DNA of 64,000 nt. Source: Cytidiella melzeri. Lineage: Eukaryota > Basidiomycota > Agaricomycetes > Polyporales > Irpicaceae. The stretch is from assembly GCA_022592445.1 (NCBI GenBank), contig JABYQR010000170.1, positions 1-64,000 of the forward strand, in the 5' to 3' direction. Position numbers and translations under genes: made by a program. Under the pieces are notes generated by a model. That model made no database searches. It saw nothing but the letters and a program-made list of their open reading frames with translations, and was not told where the DNA came from. This document shows positions 52,999-64,000 of the stretch, piece after piece (the stretch's first letter is position 1; each line of letters starts with the position of its first letter).

Positions 52999-53231
52999 TT
53001 TGTGGGCGTCGACGGCGGCGAGCTTAACGGGATTTTGGGTGTACTCTGTGTGATGTCGACTCCGTCTCGCAGTTATCGGTAATCTCCGAAGGCGAAGGCC
53101 AGTTGCCTACATAAAGTTCAAACTCCGCCAGCCACAGTGTCAGCGCTCATGAAGGGCCACTTGACAGCGTCTAGCAGGATTGAATATTACTCTACATATT
53201 ATATCGCAACTGTCTAAGAATGCGTTATGAG

Positions 53232-56200
53232 CTAAGGAGCGCTTTCTGTTTTTTCAGCCTCTGGCTCTGCCGTAGCGAAAGCTTGTTTTCGCAGGGCTGC
53301 TACCTCTTGCGGGGTTTTGAACACCGTAGAAGATGGGAATTTGCTGTCGCAACTACTCCTGAAGTTCTCCGCTCTCGAGGACTTGATCCCCTGAAGGAAT
53401 AACAATATTTGCTCCGCGGTCTGGGATGACGTTGAGTACAAGCACGTATCGAGCGACATATAGAACGGTCGCGTACCTTGGTATCAAGACTGGATTCCGG
53501 CCGTAGCTGCTCAAATAGCACGTTTTCGATCTCTTCAGGCGGGCCTCCCAACACTTGAAGCGCTTTCGCAAAGGCAAGGACTGCCCTTGGATTGCCTGGG
53601 TGTTTCTGGAGATACTGAGAATTGAACGTCTCTAGCGCAATCTCGGCTGGTAGCAGCTTTGCCAGGGACTCTGTGAGGGCCGGTCCTACAGGTGCAGGAG
53701 GCTGCTGCGGTAGCGAGGAGACTTACAATACTGTCAGTATTATCAAGAGGATGAAGAGTATGCGAAATTTACCACTCTGGTGAAAATGTATCAATCGAAT
53801 GTGCAGTTCTGGGTGATCAGCATCCAACGATTGGGCTTGAGTCAGGGCTTGGGCTGCTTGCAAATATTTCTCTGAACACACGAGTGGTTAGAGCTTGTGT
53901 GATAGCCGCAGTCTGTACTTACTCCGCCTCACAGCTACGTCATAGATACTGATCCAGGCCAGGATGTTCTTCTGCGCGTGTACAGCCAAAGGGGCGAGGA
54001 ACTTGGCAGCGCGGTCAAGGGCATCAGCGGACTGCAGTAGTTTCGCACCGTCTAGATCTTCATCCTTCGGGGGACCTGGTTCCAAGCCCTTATCTTCAGC
54101 AGCGGCGACAGGCTGGGCTGTTGACTAGTGGTTAGCCCACGCTCACGGCAGGAAGCGAATACTCGGCCGTACCTTTTTTGCTGTCCTCTTGCACCTTCTG
54201 CGCCGCCTTCTTCGCCTTTTTCTTTGCTTTCTTCTCGGCGTCGGTGAGGGACGCTGCCGTCCCTATATGAGTAGCAGCTCGACAAACAAAAGAATTATCT
54301 TACAGGATGAAGAGCTGTGCTTGGCAATCGAAGGATCGTCATGAAGTTGCACGTATATCTGTCATAGCGTGAGATTCGTTCTCCTGGGCGAGCGTAAAGT
54401 ATTTTCACCTCTGATGCTGCGATAGCTGCGTGGACGTATGCAGGATGCGAACGAAGTTGGTCCTCCCACGTGATCATGCTGAAACACGCTCAGCGGGATT
54501 GCGTCGACTGCATCCGGTTTGCTACTCACTTCATATATATGTTCACCGTGAACTTCCGTAATGAGTAACCGTGGAAGTCGTACTGATCGTCTTCAACCTC
54601 GCTAAATATCTTTTGGATAGCGTGGTATCTCTTCAGGGCCAAACCAAGGTTTCCATTGCGGCGATGGCTATCCGCATCTTCGGCTAAGAATAGCAGCGAC
54701 TGCATATCTTCGAGATCAGAGCCAGGGCTCGGTGTGTCTTTCTAGTAAACAATTAGTGCTGAGAGTCGTGACCGATCGGAGAAGTAGACGATACGGACCT
54801 TCGTGAAAAGACCGAGGACATCTTGGGCCTCCTCATTCATACCAGCGCGTAGACGATATTTACCGCATTTGGTGTTCAAGAATCGATCCTGTAGATCCAG
54901 AACGCGTGCCTCATCCATACACTTGGCTGCCCCATAGGGATCTCCGAGACGTTTGAGAACCCTCGCCTTCAGCATCAACAATTCGGGCAGCGTTGGCGTA
55001 TGTTCTAGAGCTTCTGCAAGCAGTTGTAATGCTTTCTCGTGCTGTGAAACGTGGGAGTAGTGTTGGGCTAGGAAGTAGAGGGTCCACAAATACGTAGTGG
55101 GAGGTTCAGCGACGGATGTTGAAGGCGTAGATCCGGAGCGCTGTGTCTCAACGATGGAAGCGATTATGTCAAGTTTATGCGGATTTTTGTAAAGCGACTT
55201 GACGTCGGCGAACAGGGATGGAACGCCCTTTTCGATGCCCGCAAAGAGGTAGGGCTCCGCAAGAGCTCTGAATTCATCGCCTAGAAGGCAGTAAGTCATC
55301 ACCAGGGCCAGAGAACTGTTTTCAATCACCAGTAGAGATGTCCAATGCCAAACGACGAGGAGCAGCCGCACGCGGTAGCTGAGCAGAGAAATCGCTGAGG
55401 ATACTCAATGTCTTGCTGCGGTTTGCATCAGACACGGAAGCTGTATATCATATGAGAAACCACAAATCGCGTGAGTTGCCGGAGCGTACATAGATCGATT
55501 CCGCGATTGGAGAAATATCCTTTGAAGTACTCATATGAATCGGGATTCTGTTCGATCAAGGCCTGCCATGTATGTTCGGCAGCGTCGTGCTGGCCAAGCT
55601 TTGACAGTAATCGAGCTGCCAAAGATCATCAGCTGAGACAACGACCCTGCCAACCACATCACAGACCTCGGTACTCCATGATAGAAACGCGGTCGATGAT
55701 GGCGCGAGACTTGGCGTTCACATCAAGAAGGTTGAGCGCCTCGGTGTATTCTCCAAGAGCTTCAAGTATGTGTATGTGGTATAAGAGGACTTCCGAGTGC
55801 TCTACGTCGTAATCTGGAATGTTCTGGCAATGTGTGTGGCATCATTCTTACGCAGGCGGCAATACAACACACCTTCAAGATCAATTCGTAGTGCTGAAGC
55901 ACCTTCCCTGCCTCGACCAGATTGCCGTTTAGATGGTAGGCGACAGCAAGCCCTATCCAGTTTGACCGCAAATTTGGACGTATCTTGAGAAGAGTATGTC
56001 GTGTCTCGACCAGTCCATCATATTGACGCAGCTGAGTTTGGAGGTGTGCGGCGTCCCGCAATATATTCATGTTTTCCTACAATTGCAGCAAAGCAAGACA
56101 TTATACAAAATTGTCAGACAGGCTACCATAGCTGCAGCTCGACTAAGCATTGGCAAGCCAACATCTCTGAGCGAGTCATGCCCTCGATGTCGAGCACAAG

Positions 56201-56661
56201 CATTGGTACAGTCTTGCAGTGCAGTGCAGCACTTTAGTGATGAAGGGGGCGACGCACCTTGTCAAACCGAAGGGCTTGAGTGTACGACTTCAATGCTTCC
56301 TCGTAGTTCTTCTCTCCCTTCTGTATGAGTCCAAAGACGTGCCACACGATGTGAGACGTTAGATCTAGTCGGACACCCTTCTTGACCAAGTCCAAGCCTT
56401 CTTCGCGTCGGCCCATGTGCGTTAGCACTAAACCTTTCATGCATATCGTTTCTGAACAATCATGGCTACCATTAAGCATAATGTAACCGCATACCGTACA
56501 GCTTACACACCTCCATGTTCGGGAAATTTCTTGAGGATCTGGTCGGCCGTCTTCTGAGCTTTCTTCAATTGTCTGGATTCATACTGGTTTAATAGCTCCT
56601 TGAAGAGTGCAGCTTCCTTCAACGGAAGTGCGCGTTTTGCTGGAACACCTGAAGGTGGCAT
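53232..56661 (-). CDS. NAA15: NatA N-terminal acetyltransferase auxiliary subunit NAA15
   Basis: Large gene with many short introns, ATG 56659-56661 (MPPSGVPAKRALPLKEAALF), stop 53232-53234. Successive exons give the TPR superhelix of Naa15/Nat1: ALFKELLNQYESRQLKKAQK, ICMKGLVLTHMGRREEGLDL, LTSHIVWHVFGLIQKGEKNY, ILRDAAHLQTQLRQYDGLVE, LRSNWIGLAVAYHLNGNLVE, HTWQALIEQNPDSYEYFKGY. Later exons contain TLYFLAQHYSHVSQHEKALQ, a Lys-rich KKAKKKAKKAAQKVQED-type stretch and the C-terminal RAENFRSSCDSKFPSSTVF. The protein holds the catalytic Naa10 subunit on the ribosome and allows acetylation of nascent N-termini after methionine removal. Estimated length is about 850 residues. The partner Naa10 gene is not in the window. 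Confidence 0.9.
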
Positions 56662-56925
56662 GCCGGATCCAGATAGCCTAGAGCACAACGACGCAGCAGA
56701 GGATGGTAAAGCCGTGTAGCTATAGGGAGCGAGAGGACTGCAGAGCGCAGAGAAATTGCAAGCAGATCAGTCACGTGCGTGAAGCGCGTTTTGGGCGTTC
56801 ACGCGACAACCGCGTCTCGATCCCCCTTTCGTCTTTGGTCGGCCTCGATATCTTTCTGAGCTCTGCCTCTACCACGCATCCGCTAAACAACTGTATACCC
56901 CAGTCTCGCGCATTAAAGACGTATC

Positions 56926-59900
56926 ATGGTAGTACAGACCAGAGGGGGAGGTCAAGGCTCCCCCAAGAAACTCAAATTTCACGACAAGCTTCTCGGAGGC
57001 AAGAACCTCACAACCGACGCGCTACAGAAGAAGTTGAAGGCATTGCACTCGGAGCTTGCAGAGATGGACCAAGAGACTGTTGAAGCGGACTCTCTTGGCT
57101 CTGTACTGAAGGAGCTCATCAGCACCTCTATACTTCTTCACAAAGACCGCGGCGTGAAGGCCTATGCTGCATGTTGTCTCGCCGACCTTCTCAGACTATA
57201 CGCCCCGGATGCTCCCTATACGCAAGACGAACTTCGAGACATCTTTCAATTTTTCTTCCGCCAGCTCAGTCAAGGTCTCAAGGGCGCGGACTCGCCGTAC
57301 TATAACGAGTACTTTCACCTACTCGAGTCCCTCTCAACGGTCAAGAGCGTTGTCTTGGTCTGCGACCTTCCAAACGCGGACGAACTAATGGCCGAAATCT
57401 TTCGAGGGTTCTTTGGGATGGTCAGGCTTGACTTAGCCAAGAAGATCGAACTGTTCATGTCCGACATCCTCATTGCTTTGTTGGACGAATGTCAGTCGCT
57501 ACCGAACGAGGTGCTCGAGACTCTAATGGCGCAATACATGGACAAGAACGCGGCAAGTACAAATTTATACCTTACCAACAAGCAAAGCTGGCTGACTGTC
57601 ATGATGTATCTTATCGTTACTTATGCCCTTCTCATAAACTTACAGCGTATGGATCAGCCTGCATACCGCCTAGCTGTCCAAGTTTGCAACGCAACAGCAG
57701 ACAAGCTCCAGAGACACGTCTGCCAATACTTCACAGACATCATTGTCACTCACGCCCGCGACGAGGAGCTTGATGAGATACGGACTGCTCACGAGCTCAT
57801 CAAGCGTATCAACCGCTCGAGTCCCGCTCTTCTACACAACGTCGTTCCCCAGCTCGAGGAGGAACTTCGTGTTCAAGAAGTCGCTATCCGTGTCATGGCC
57901 ACTCAGACTCTAGGGGAGATGTTCGCAGAGAAGAACGGGGCCGAGTTTGCCAGAAAATACCCGTCAACGTGGACGACTTGGCTGGCTAGGAAGAACGATC
58001 AAGTTACTGCGGTTAGACTGGCCTTCGTAGAAAGCACGAAAGGGGTCCTCGTCAATATGACTCTCACTGAGCAACGTGAACAGATCGAAGGTGCACTACC
58101 GTTTCGCATGTATATTGAGTGATGGAGTATTGATATCTAGCACAAGAGGTTTTGCAGGCGAAACTATTGGATCCTGATGAAAAGATTCGCGCTGCTGTTT
58201 GTCGTCTGTACACTCAGATCGATTACGAAACGGCGTTGCACCACGTTTCTGAGCAACAACTGCGCAATCTTGCGGGACGCGGCCTAGACAAGAAGGTATG
58301 TGTGTTCACAGTGCTGGACAGCTTGCAATAAGTGGAATTGAGTACGTCACAGGCATCAGTTCAGGTTGAAGCCATGAAGGCAATCGCAAGGCTATATCAC
58401 CTTGCATATCCAGAGATGTATGACATTTCCTTTTACGAATGTCCTCAGCTGATTTTGCAGCAGTGAGAACAATGACCCGGCAGCTCTCCAACAATTTTCC
58501 TGGATACCACAATCCATACTAACCATGTCTACGGCCTCCTCCGATGTCAAGTAAGTAATATTGATATACCCGATGGCTTGTATCTCACGTTGATGCAGGG
58601 CTTTGGCTGAGCAAATGATTGCCGACTATATTTTACCTCTACCAGCGGCGTCTTCGTCATCCGGAAAAACAGCAGAAGTCGACGAGGTTGCATGGACCGA
58701 GCGCCTACTGTGCACTATGAAGTTCCTTGACGAGACTGCGAACAACTCACTTCGCTCGCTCTCTGGCATACGAGCAGTGTACGTACATCTGCGTCAAGCC
58801 GGCGAACTGCTAACGATTAAATTCGCTGATAAATTGCTACGACAGTCGGCCTACCGTCTATGAGCGATATCTGCAGGCTTGCATCGACAACAACGTGAGT
58901 TCGTAGCATTTCTTAGGTAGTCTATTGGCTAAAATCGTGTAAGGGGGGCGTTATTGACGAGGACGAGGAAAATGTGGTGAACAATCTGACTATGACTATC
59001 AAACGGGTTGCAGGTCTGTTGCAAACGATGCTTCACATGTATCCGCTAACATCCTAGCCCATAGGACTGTATCCTGACCCTCAGCGAGCAACAGAAGACC
59101 TGTCGGAGTTTGCCAAAATGAATGAAGGAAGACTCTTCAAGTTACTGAAGACTTGTATGGATCCGCAAACGGACATCAAGACACTCGTAAAGTCATCTGT
59201 AAGATCGAACAACACAATTCGTTTGCATTGGAAACTTCACTCATCGCGGCTTCAGAACGAATTCTTTCGCCGCTTGGAGCAATCTTCATCAAGCACAGTG
59301 TCAACTATGACTACGTTCACGCGACGTGCTACGCTTCATGTGGTCAACCAATCCTCCATTCCTACGCTGCTGAAACGTATGCAGAAAGGGTCCGAAGGCG
59401 GCGTTCACGCACAGGTAGCTCAGCATGCTCAGCTGTGGTTGGTCTACATATCCAAGCATAACCCTGCCATGTATAAACTACACGTCGCAGAGCTTACAAA
59501 AGCCATCGCTGATGAGAAAAGCACTGACCTAGTAGAGGTCTCGTTACAAGCGCTAGCGGGAGTTGCGGAATGGGATGAAAAACTCGCTCCCCACGACAAG
59601 TACGAGGATCTGGTGCTTGGTTTGGAGTCTATACTCATAAATCTTCCCAGGCGAACACTCGAAAGGTTGCAGAGGTTCACGCGAGAATCGAGTTATCGGC
59701 ATGCGAAGTTTGCCGCTCGATTACTGGCCTGCACCAAGAACCACGAAGAGATTTGTGCAAGAGTTGTAGAGGCAAGTGCATCTATCTGGTTTTTGAAAGT
59801 TACTGACTTCGTTTCCTGCAGTTCATCGCTGACTCGCTCTCGACGGAGGACTCAGAGCAGCTAACAACTGATCTCTCGGTGCTTGCCCAGCTTGTCATCA

Positions 59901-61838
59901 AGTCACCCGACGCCTTCGAGAGAAAAAGTGATGTCATCATGAAGTTCCTCCTAAAGCAGGTCATCATGGCAGAGTCCGTCCTTGACAAGGTATATTTCAT
60001 ATGGCTAGGAGGTCTGTGTCTCTTAAAACCCTGTATAGGATGCTATGAACACCGACGAAGAATGGGTCGAAGACAATCAGATGACTCCGCAGTTGCAATG
60101 CAAACTCCTGGCGTTGAAAGTCTGTCGGAAACGATGCTTGGCGCACGCTAATTCTGACCACGCTATGGATATCGCGAAGCCAGTGTTGCGTATGCTCATG
60201 ACCTTACTGCAGCACAGCGGCTCCTTTAGTGAGGACGCCGTGGATGAGTAAGTCCGTGTCAGACCTTCCTTCGTGACTTTTGTGTGATGTGTTCCGACAG
60301 CCCCAAAGCGAAAGCTCGACTGCGGTTACAAGCAGCGACCTCCCTCTTGCACTTAGCCACGATGAAGAAATTTGCAGACAACATAGGCCCAAGTTTCGCA
60401 CTGCTCGCTTTGGAGATTCAGGTAAATCCTCAGGCTTAAATCGCGATCACGCTCATCGTATATTCAGGACCCATGCTACCACGTTCGCCTGATGTTCATC
60501 ATGAAACTGGTGGCCTTACTCACCGCTCGCAAACTTCCAACCGCATACAATGTCATCTTATTCCTTGTCATCCATGACCCAGAAGCAGACGTGATAAACC
60601 GAGTGAGTATTAGCCAGAAGACTTCACAACCAATTTTTAAACTCTGATTAGGCGAAAGCTTATGTGACGCATGTTCTGCGCAGCATGCCGAAGCGTGAGT
60701 GGTTCAGTTTGCAATCGTCGTACAACGCTCAATAGCCTTCCACTCGTTTTGTAGAAATGCGCCTAGACACATTTGAAATGATTTTCATCCGCCTTCTACA
60801 CTTATTAGCACACCACCCTGACTTCGCTATCACGGAGGATGCTTTGCCGGATATCGCGAAGTAGGTCACCTGTCCTTCTCCCCCTTTATTGAGGTTACTC
60901 ACAGCGGTGCATCAAGATACATTGATTTCTATCTTGATCTTGTTTGCACTCCGGAAAATATTGCCTTGCTGTATCATCTGGCTATGAAGACCAAAACAAT
61001 AAGAGATGCAGAGTCACATGCCCACACCGAGGTACTCGCTCTCTCCATTGAATCATTGAGCCAACAACTCGGTGTTGACTTTTCCATAGAACTTGTACGC
61101 AGTCGGAGAGCTTGCGCAGCACCTGATCAAGGCTCGGGCGAAGTCGCATTCATGGCCTTTGGAGAGCTACCCCGGTAAAATCCGCATTCCTGGTGACATT
61201 TTCAGGCCTCTGCCAAGCGTGGAAGCTGCAAATGAGGTGATGTCAAATATCCTTGTGATGATGCCTATTACTCACAGGATGCGGCGTAGGTTCTGAAGAC
61301 GATCTACCTTCCTGAGGCTGTCCTGTCGTGGCTGGCAGAGAAGCAAACACGAGGCCCTGTAGACAAGGTAAAAGGCAGTTTGTTGTCGGTGGGTGCTCCC
61401 ATACTGATCTATGTGTTCGATGCAGGAGAAGCAGAAGGCAGAGCGGCGGGCGCCCGCTAAGAGAAAAGCTCCTGTCCCTAAGGCTAATGGTCACCTGAAG
61501 TATGCGACAGCCGATTATGCGCGGATAAGGGCTAATGTCATCTCTCAGGAAACCACGGGTTAGCGCGAAACGCAGGAAGGGCAAAGTTTCTGACGACGAA
61601 GATGAATCGTCGGAGTCTGAGGAGGATAGTGGAAGCGACGACGAGATCAAACCACAGGGATCGCCGGAAATATTGGAAGAGGAGAAGGAAGAGAGCAACA
61701 AAACGGAAGAGAGGCCAGGACGGAGTGCTCGTACTCGTGCGCAGGTATGCACCGACTTGTTTCATGTTTGTGCCGTCGCTTACTCTACTCTAGGCGTTGA
61801 TCAAGCAGCAGACGAGGAAGTCGGCAAGCAAGAGGTAG
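56926..61838 (+). CDS. PDS5: Sister chromatid cohesion protein PDS5
   Basis: Multi-exon gene, ATG 56926, stop TAG 61836-61838. The N-terminus reads KLKFHDKLLGGKNLTTDALQ, then DRGVKAYAACCLADLLRLYA, DELRDIFQFFFRQLSQGLKG, YYNEYFHLLESLSTVKSVVL and LDLAKKIELFMSDILIALLD, the HEAT-repeat start typical of Pds5/Spo76. Many HEAT repeats follow (KLLDPDEKIRAAVCRLYTQI, FKLLKTCMDPQTDIKTLVKS). The C-terminus is charged and disordered (KVSDDEDESSESEEDSGSDD) with a basic RSARTRAQALIKQQTRKSAS end that suits a nuclear protein. Pds5 binds cohesin and controls its loading, release and acetylation. A GC-AG intron is inferred at 57553-57645. Length is in the usual range of about 1200 residues. Confidence 0.9.
57553..57645 (+). 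other. Probable GC-AG intron of PDS5
   Basis: GCAAGT follows the codons for DKNA, and the stretch ends TTACAG before CGTATGGATCAGCC. It is 93 nt long, has no stop and keeps frame, so it would read through as 31 extra residues. Removing it restores DKNARMDQPAYRLAVQVCNA, which fits Pds5. Confidence 0.6.
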
Positions 61839-61951
61839 AGGGAAGTCGCAGTCTCCGAGGAAGACATATTCTATGGTACTATTTGCGTTGTCATCTCGTC
61901 TTCATCTTTGTCGTGTCGCTATCTCGATCCACGCTTTCGTCGCCCTTTCCC

Positions 61952-62825
61952 ATGAGCAACCTCACCCGCCAGTGGGAGGTTTCCTGTATGAATTTTCTTG
62001 CAAAGATATCAGTAATAGCATTGTTTGTCAGTAGCTGGAGCCTGTTCTTTCTCGTGAGTGTCGCACCACAAAGCTTCATCTCTAGATCTATCCAATAGGC
62101 GCTCCTTCAGCCACTTTACCCAATACCACAACAAGGGAGAAAGCCACTGAGGAAACGCTCGTAGCTTGTGCAAGGGCGGTCTAATGGCCTCGCAAAGTTA
62201 GTCAACGCAAAGCTCAGCGCACCTGTGCTTGTACTCATAACCCCTCACAGCGCAATCACAATATGCGGCAGCAGCAAGGGCACCCCTCATGCTATCTCCA
62301 AGCAACCGAGTCCCTCCACCAGTGAGCCTTTCGCTATCGCCAACAACCAACAGAGAATAACTGTACAATCCCAACAGGTTCAAATGCCTCCCGATATACA
62401 CCCTCTACCAGATTCCGTGACACCATACGTACGTTCAACCGCTTGAAAACCCTCATAACACGGTTGGTTTGATTGCTTGACATCCGTAGTTCGTCTATCC
62501 CTTCACTCTCGAGCCACACGTACTCACCCTAGAGCAATCGCGTCGCTCAACACTGGCTGCGCACGCAGCACGTCGAGAGGCGTACCTAAAGTCTCGAGAA
62601 GATGACAAGGAGCGGCGGAAACGCGACGCGCTACGTCGAATCGCACCTGGTTTTCAGCCCCAAAGCGCTCCTTTGACTCCGACGAAGAGAGCCAGCGCTG
62701 TTCCGACAGACCTCTCCAGTATTGCTTCAGAAGGGGCTGGCGCAGAGCATACCGGCCACACTGGATCAAAGTCTGTCATGGAGGACCTAGTGGACCAGCT
62801 GGCGGCTTTGGATGCGATGCATTAG
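61952..62825 (+). CDS. Small unrecognised gene with an apparent frameshift
   Basis: Probable start ATG 61952 (MSNLTRQWE), then an intron and TREKATEETLVACARAV. The frame then has to change near 62182 (one extra T) to continue NGLAKLVNAKLSAPVLVLIT and SAITICGSSKGTPHAISKQ. After an intron near 62430-62490 it reads FVYPFTLEPHVLTLEQSRRS and a strongly basic helical segment EAYLKSREDDKERRKRDALR. It ends VMEDLVDQLAALDAMH at TAG 62823-62825. The protein reads well on both sides of the frame change, so it is either a real mutation or a sequencing error. No family is recognised. It sits 113 bases downstream of PDS5 on the same strand. Confidence 0.5.
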
Positions 62826-63251
62826 GACTAGTAATATCGATCTATGGATGACCTCTTGGATATCCCGGATAGTGAGGTATCGTGGCATCGCACCATGCGA
62901 GCGTACTCAACACAACGAATAGACCACCACTGACTCAGAGGTGCGCATGATTGTTGTTCGTGTCATGTGTACCACTGTGAACGAGAGAAATGAATGCTGT
63001 ACTAGACTCGTGGAATATCATATCCTCTCCTCATATTCATCTTATCGCATGTTCAATCGCGTCCGTACCTTGAAGTCCGCAGAGCATGCCCTGGGTGTTC
63101 AGAGTCTCGTCACGATCCAATTCTGCCACCTACGCTCCCCCGCTCGGAAGATGTGTCACCCACTTATTGACGTCTCGATAATGTATACTCATACAAGATA
63201 CATTGCATATCTATCACTAAGGCTACAGCTATGGCTGAATATCACGATGAA
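62826..63251. other. Convergent intergenic region
   Basis: Spacer between the 3' ends of a plus-strand and a minus-strand gene. No feature seen beyond short chance frames. Confidence 0.5.
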
Positions 63252-64000
63252 TCATTGTATAATTTCGGATCTACATAAGGGACAACTTGAAGAATGGCTA
63301 GAATTGAACCACTGAGATGAACATGTAAGCCGAAGAGTCACCCTAGATATTGGAATGTGACCGACCTTATACAAACATCCGGCGTGGAATCTGTTCTTGC
63401 AAGTCTTGCAGGGTTTCTTGGGAAGCGTGCCGTCCATAGCACTGATCATTCTGCGGCATCATCAGCATTTGCGTGTTCGGGTGCAACAGAGAGACATACG
63501 AGTAACATATAGCGCATTCAGACTGGCCTTCAAAGTGCGACGTGACGTTCTTTTTGAAGAATGCTAGACCGTCGAGAATACTGCCGCTCTATTGAAGAAT
63601 GTGAGTGCGCGTTCATGTAGGCAAAAACAAGGCCGTTACCCGGAATGTCAGAATTTGCTGGACGCCCAGGATCCAAGATCGCCATCTATCTTCTGTCACA
63701 CCGACTCTGTTGGAATCCTTCGTAATGATAGTATGGAGAGGAAAGTCCGGCGGCAATTTCAGTTTCAGCTCCAAAGAGTACTCGTCGACGGCGAAAGCTG
63801 CAGTGATCTCGCTAACAGCATTCGCAACCTTGACCGTAAAGGTCTCGTCTGAAAGCTCAGCGGCGAGCGACGGATCTTTGACTTGAGCCAGCTCCGCTCG
63901 GATAATCGCGGGAGAGAAATGCGTAGAGGTATAGCTCGTCACCGTCCCCGATAGTTGACGATCTCGACAATCCAAAAGCCAGTTCCGGATCAAGGATGGA
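63252..64000 (-). CDS. LTN1: E3 ubiquitin ligase listerin, C-terminal RING end (partial)
   Basis: The minus-strand gene enters from the right edge and stops at 63252-63254. Exons: [20 protein letters not shown]...[66 protein letters not shown] and [19 protein letters not shown]. The cysteine/histidine order C-x2-C, C-x2-C, H-x2-C, C-x2-C is the variant RING at the extreme C-terminus of Ltn1/Rkr1. The preceding RWD-like segment also matches. Ltn1 ubiquitinates stalled nascent chains on 60S subunits in ribosome-associated quality control. Only about the last 200 of roughly 1600-1800 residues are in the window. All three junctions have normal GT-AG introns. Confidence 0.92.

Noticed and set aside
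61535..62098. 187-codon plus-strand frame extending beyond PDS5
   Set aside because: It reads through the last PDS5 intron; splicing at 61745 gives the natural basic C-terminus and stop at 61836-61838.

Overview
The window looks like a piece of a filamentous basidiomycete nuclear genome, most likely an Agaricomycete. Genes are packed on both strands and broken by many 45-70 nt GT-AG introns. A DUF6535-type membrane protein, a DUF3602 GRGG-repeat protein and a chromodomain Gypsy element all fit that group. No bacterial, phage or CRISPR feature was seen.

Layout. (A) 1-27.3 kb, conserved genes with short intergenic gaps: a cut tocopherol cyclase-like gene (-), a Zn2Cys6 transcription factor (+), a DUF3602 protein (-), COG7 of the Golgi tethering complex (-), a major facilitator transporter (+), an unknown gene (+), an HpcH/HpaI-type aldolase (-), a tail-anchored FHA protein resembling the STRIPAK subunit SLMAP/HAM-4/Far9-10 (+), then a decayed tail repeat array and an apparently intact DUF6535 membrane gene (-). 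(B) 27.7-52 kb, an accessory island: fragments of unrecognised gene families, an inverted repeat pair, two diverged LTR fragments, a Harbinger-type MITE, a Copia element carrying a nested tRNA-derived SINE, a very young Gypsy/chromovirus element, and a small secreted protein. (C) 52.3-64 kb, housekeeping genes again: ribosomal protein eL42 (-), NatA subunit NAA15 (-), cohesin regulator PDS5 (+), a small unknown gene with a frame break (+), and the RING end of the ribosome quality-control ligase Listerin/LTN1 (-).

The conserved genes act in general cell processes (Golgi traffic, signalling scaffold, translation, N-terminal acetylation, cohesion, ribosome rescue) and form no obvious cluster. 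The strongest novel signal is in the Gypsy element (42599-50245). Its two 758 bp LTRs differ at one position by eye, it has a GGACG target duplication, and it shows a Tf1-like self-priming signature. From the predicted transcription start to the gag ATG there are about 1.13 kb without a single ATG in any frame, yet this leader holds an open frame of more than 240 codons. That suggests a pre-gag protein made from a non-AUG start, with gag reached by leaky scanning or reinitiation. Its R region also holds an intron-like 68 nt unit that is missing from a related LTR in the same window.
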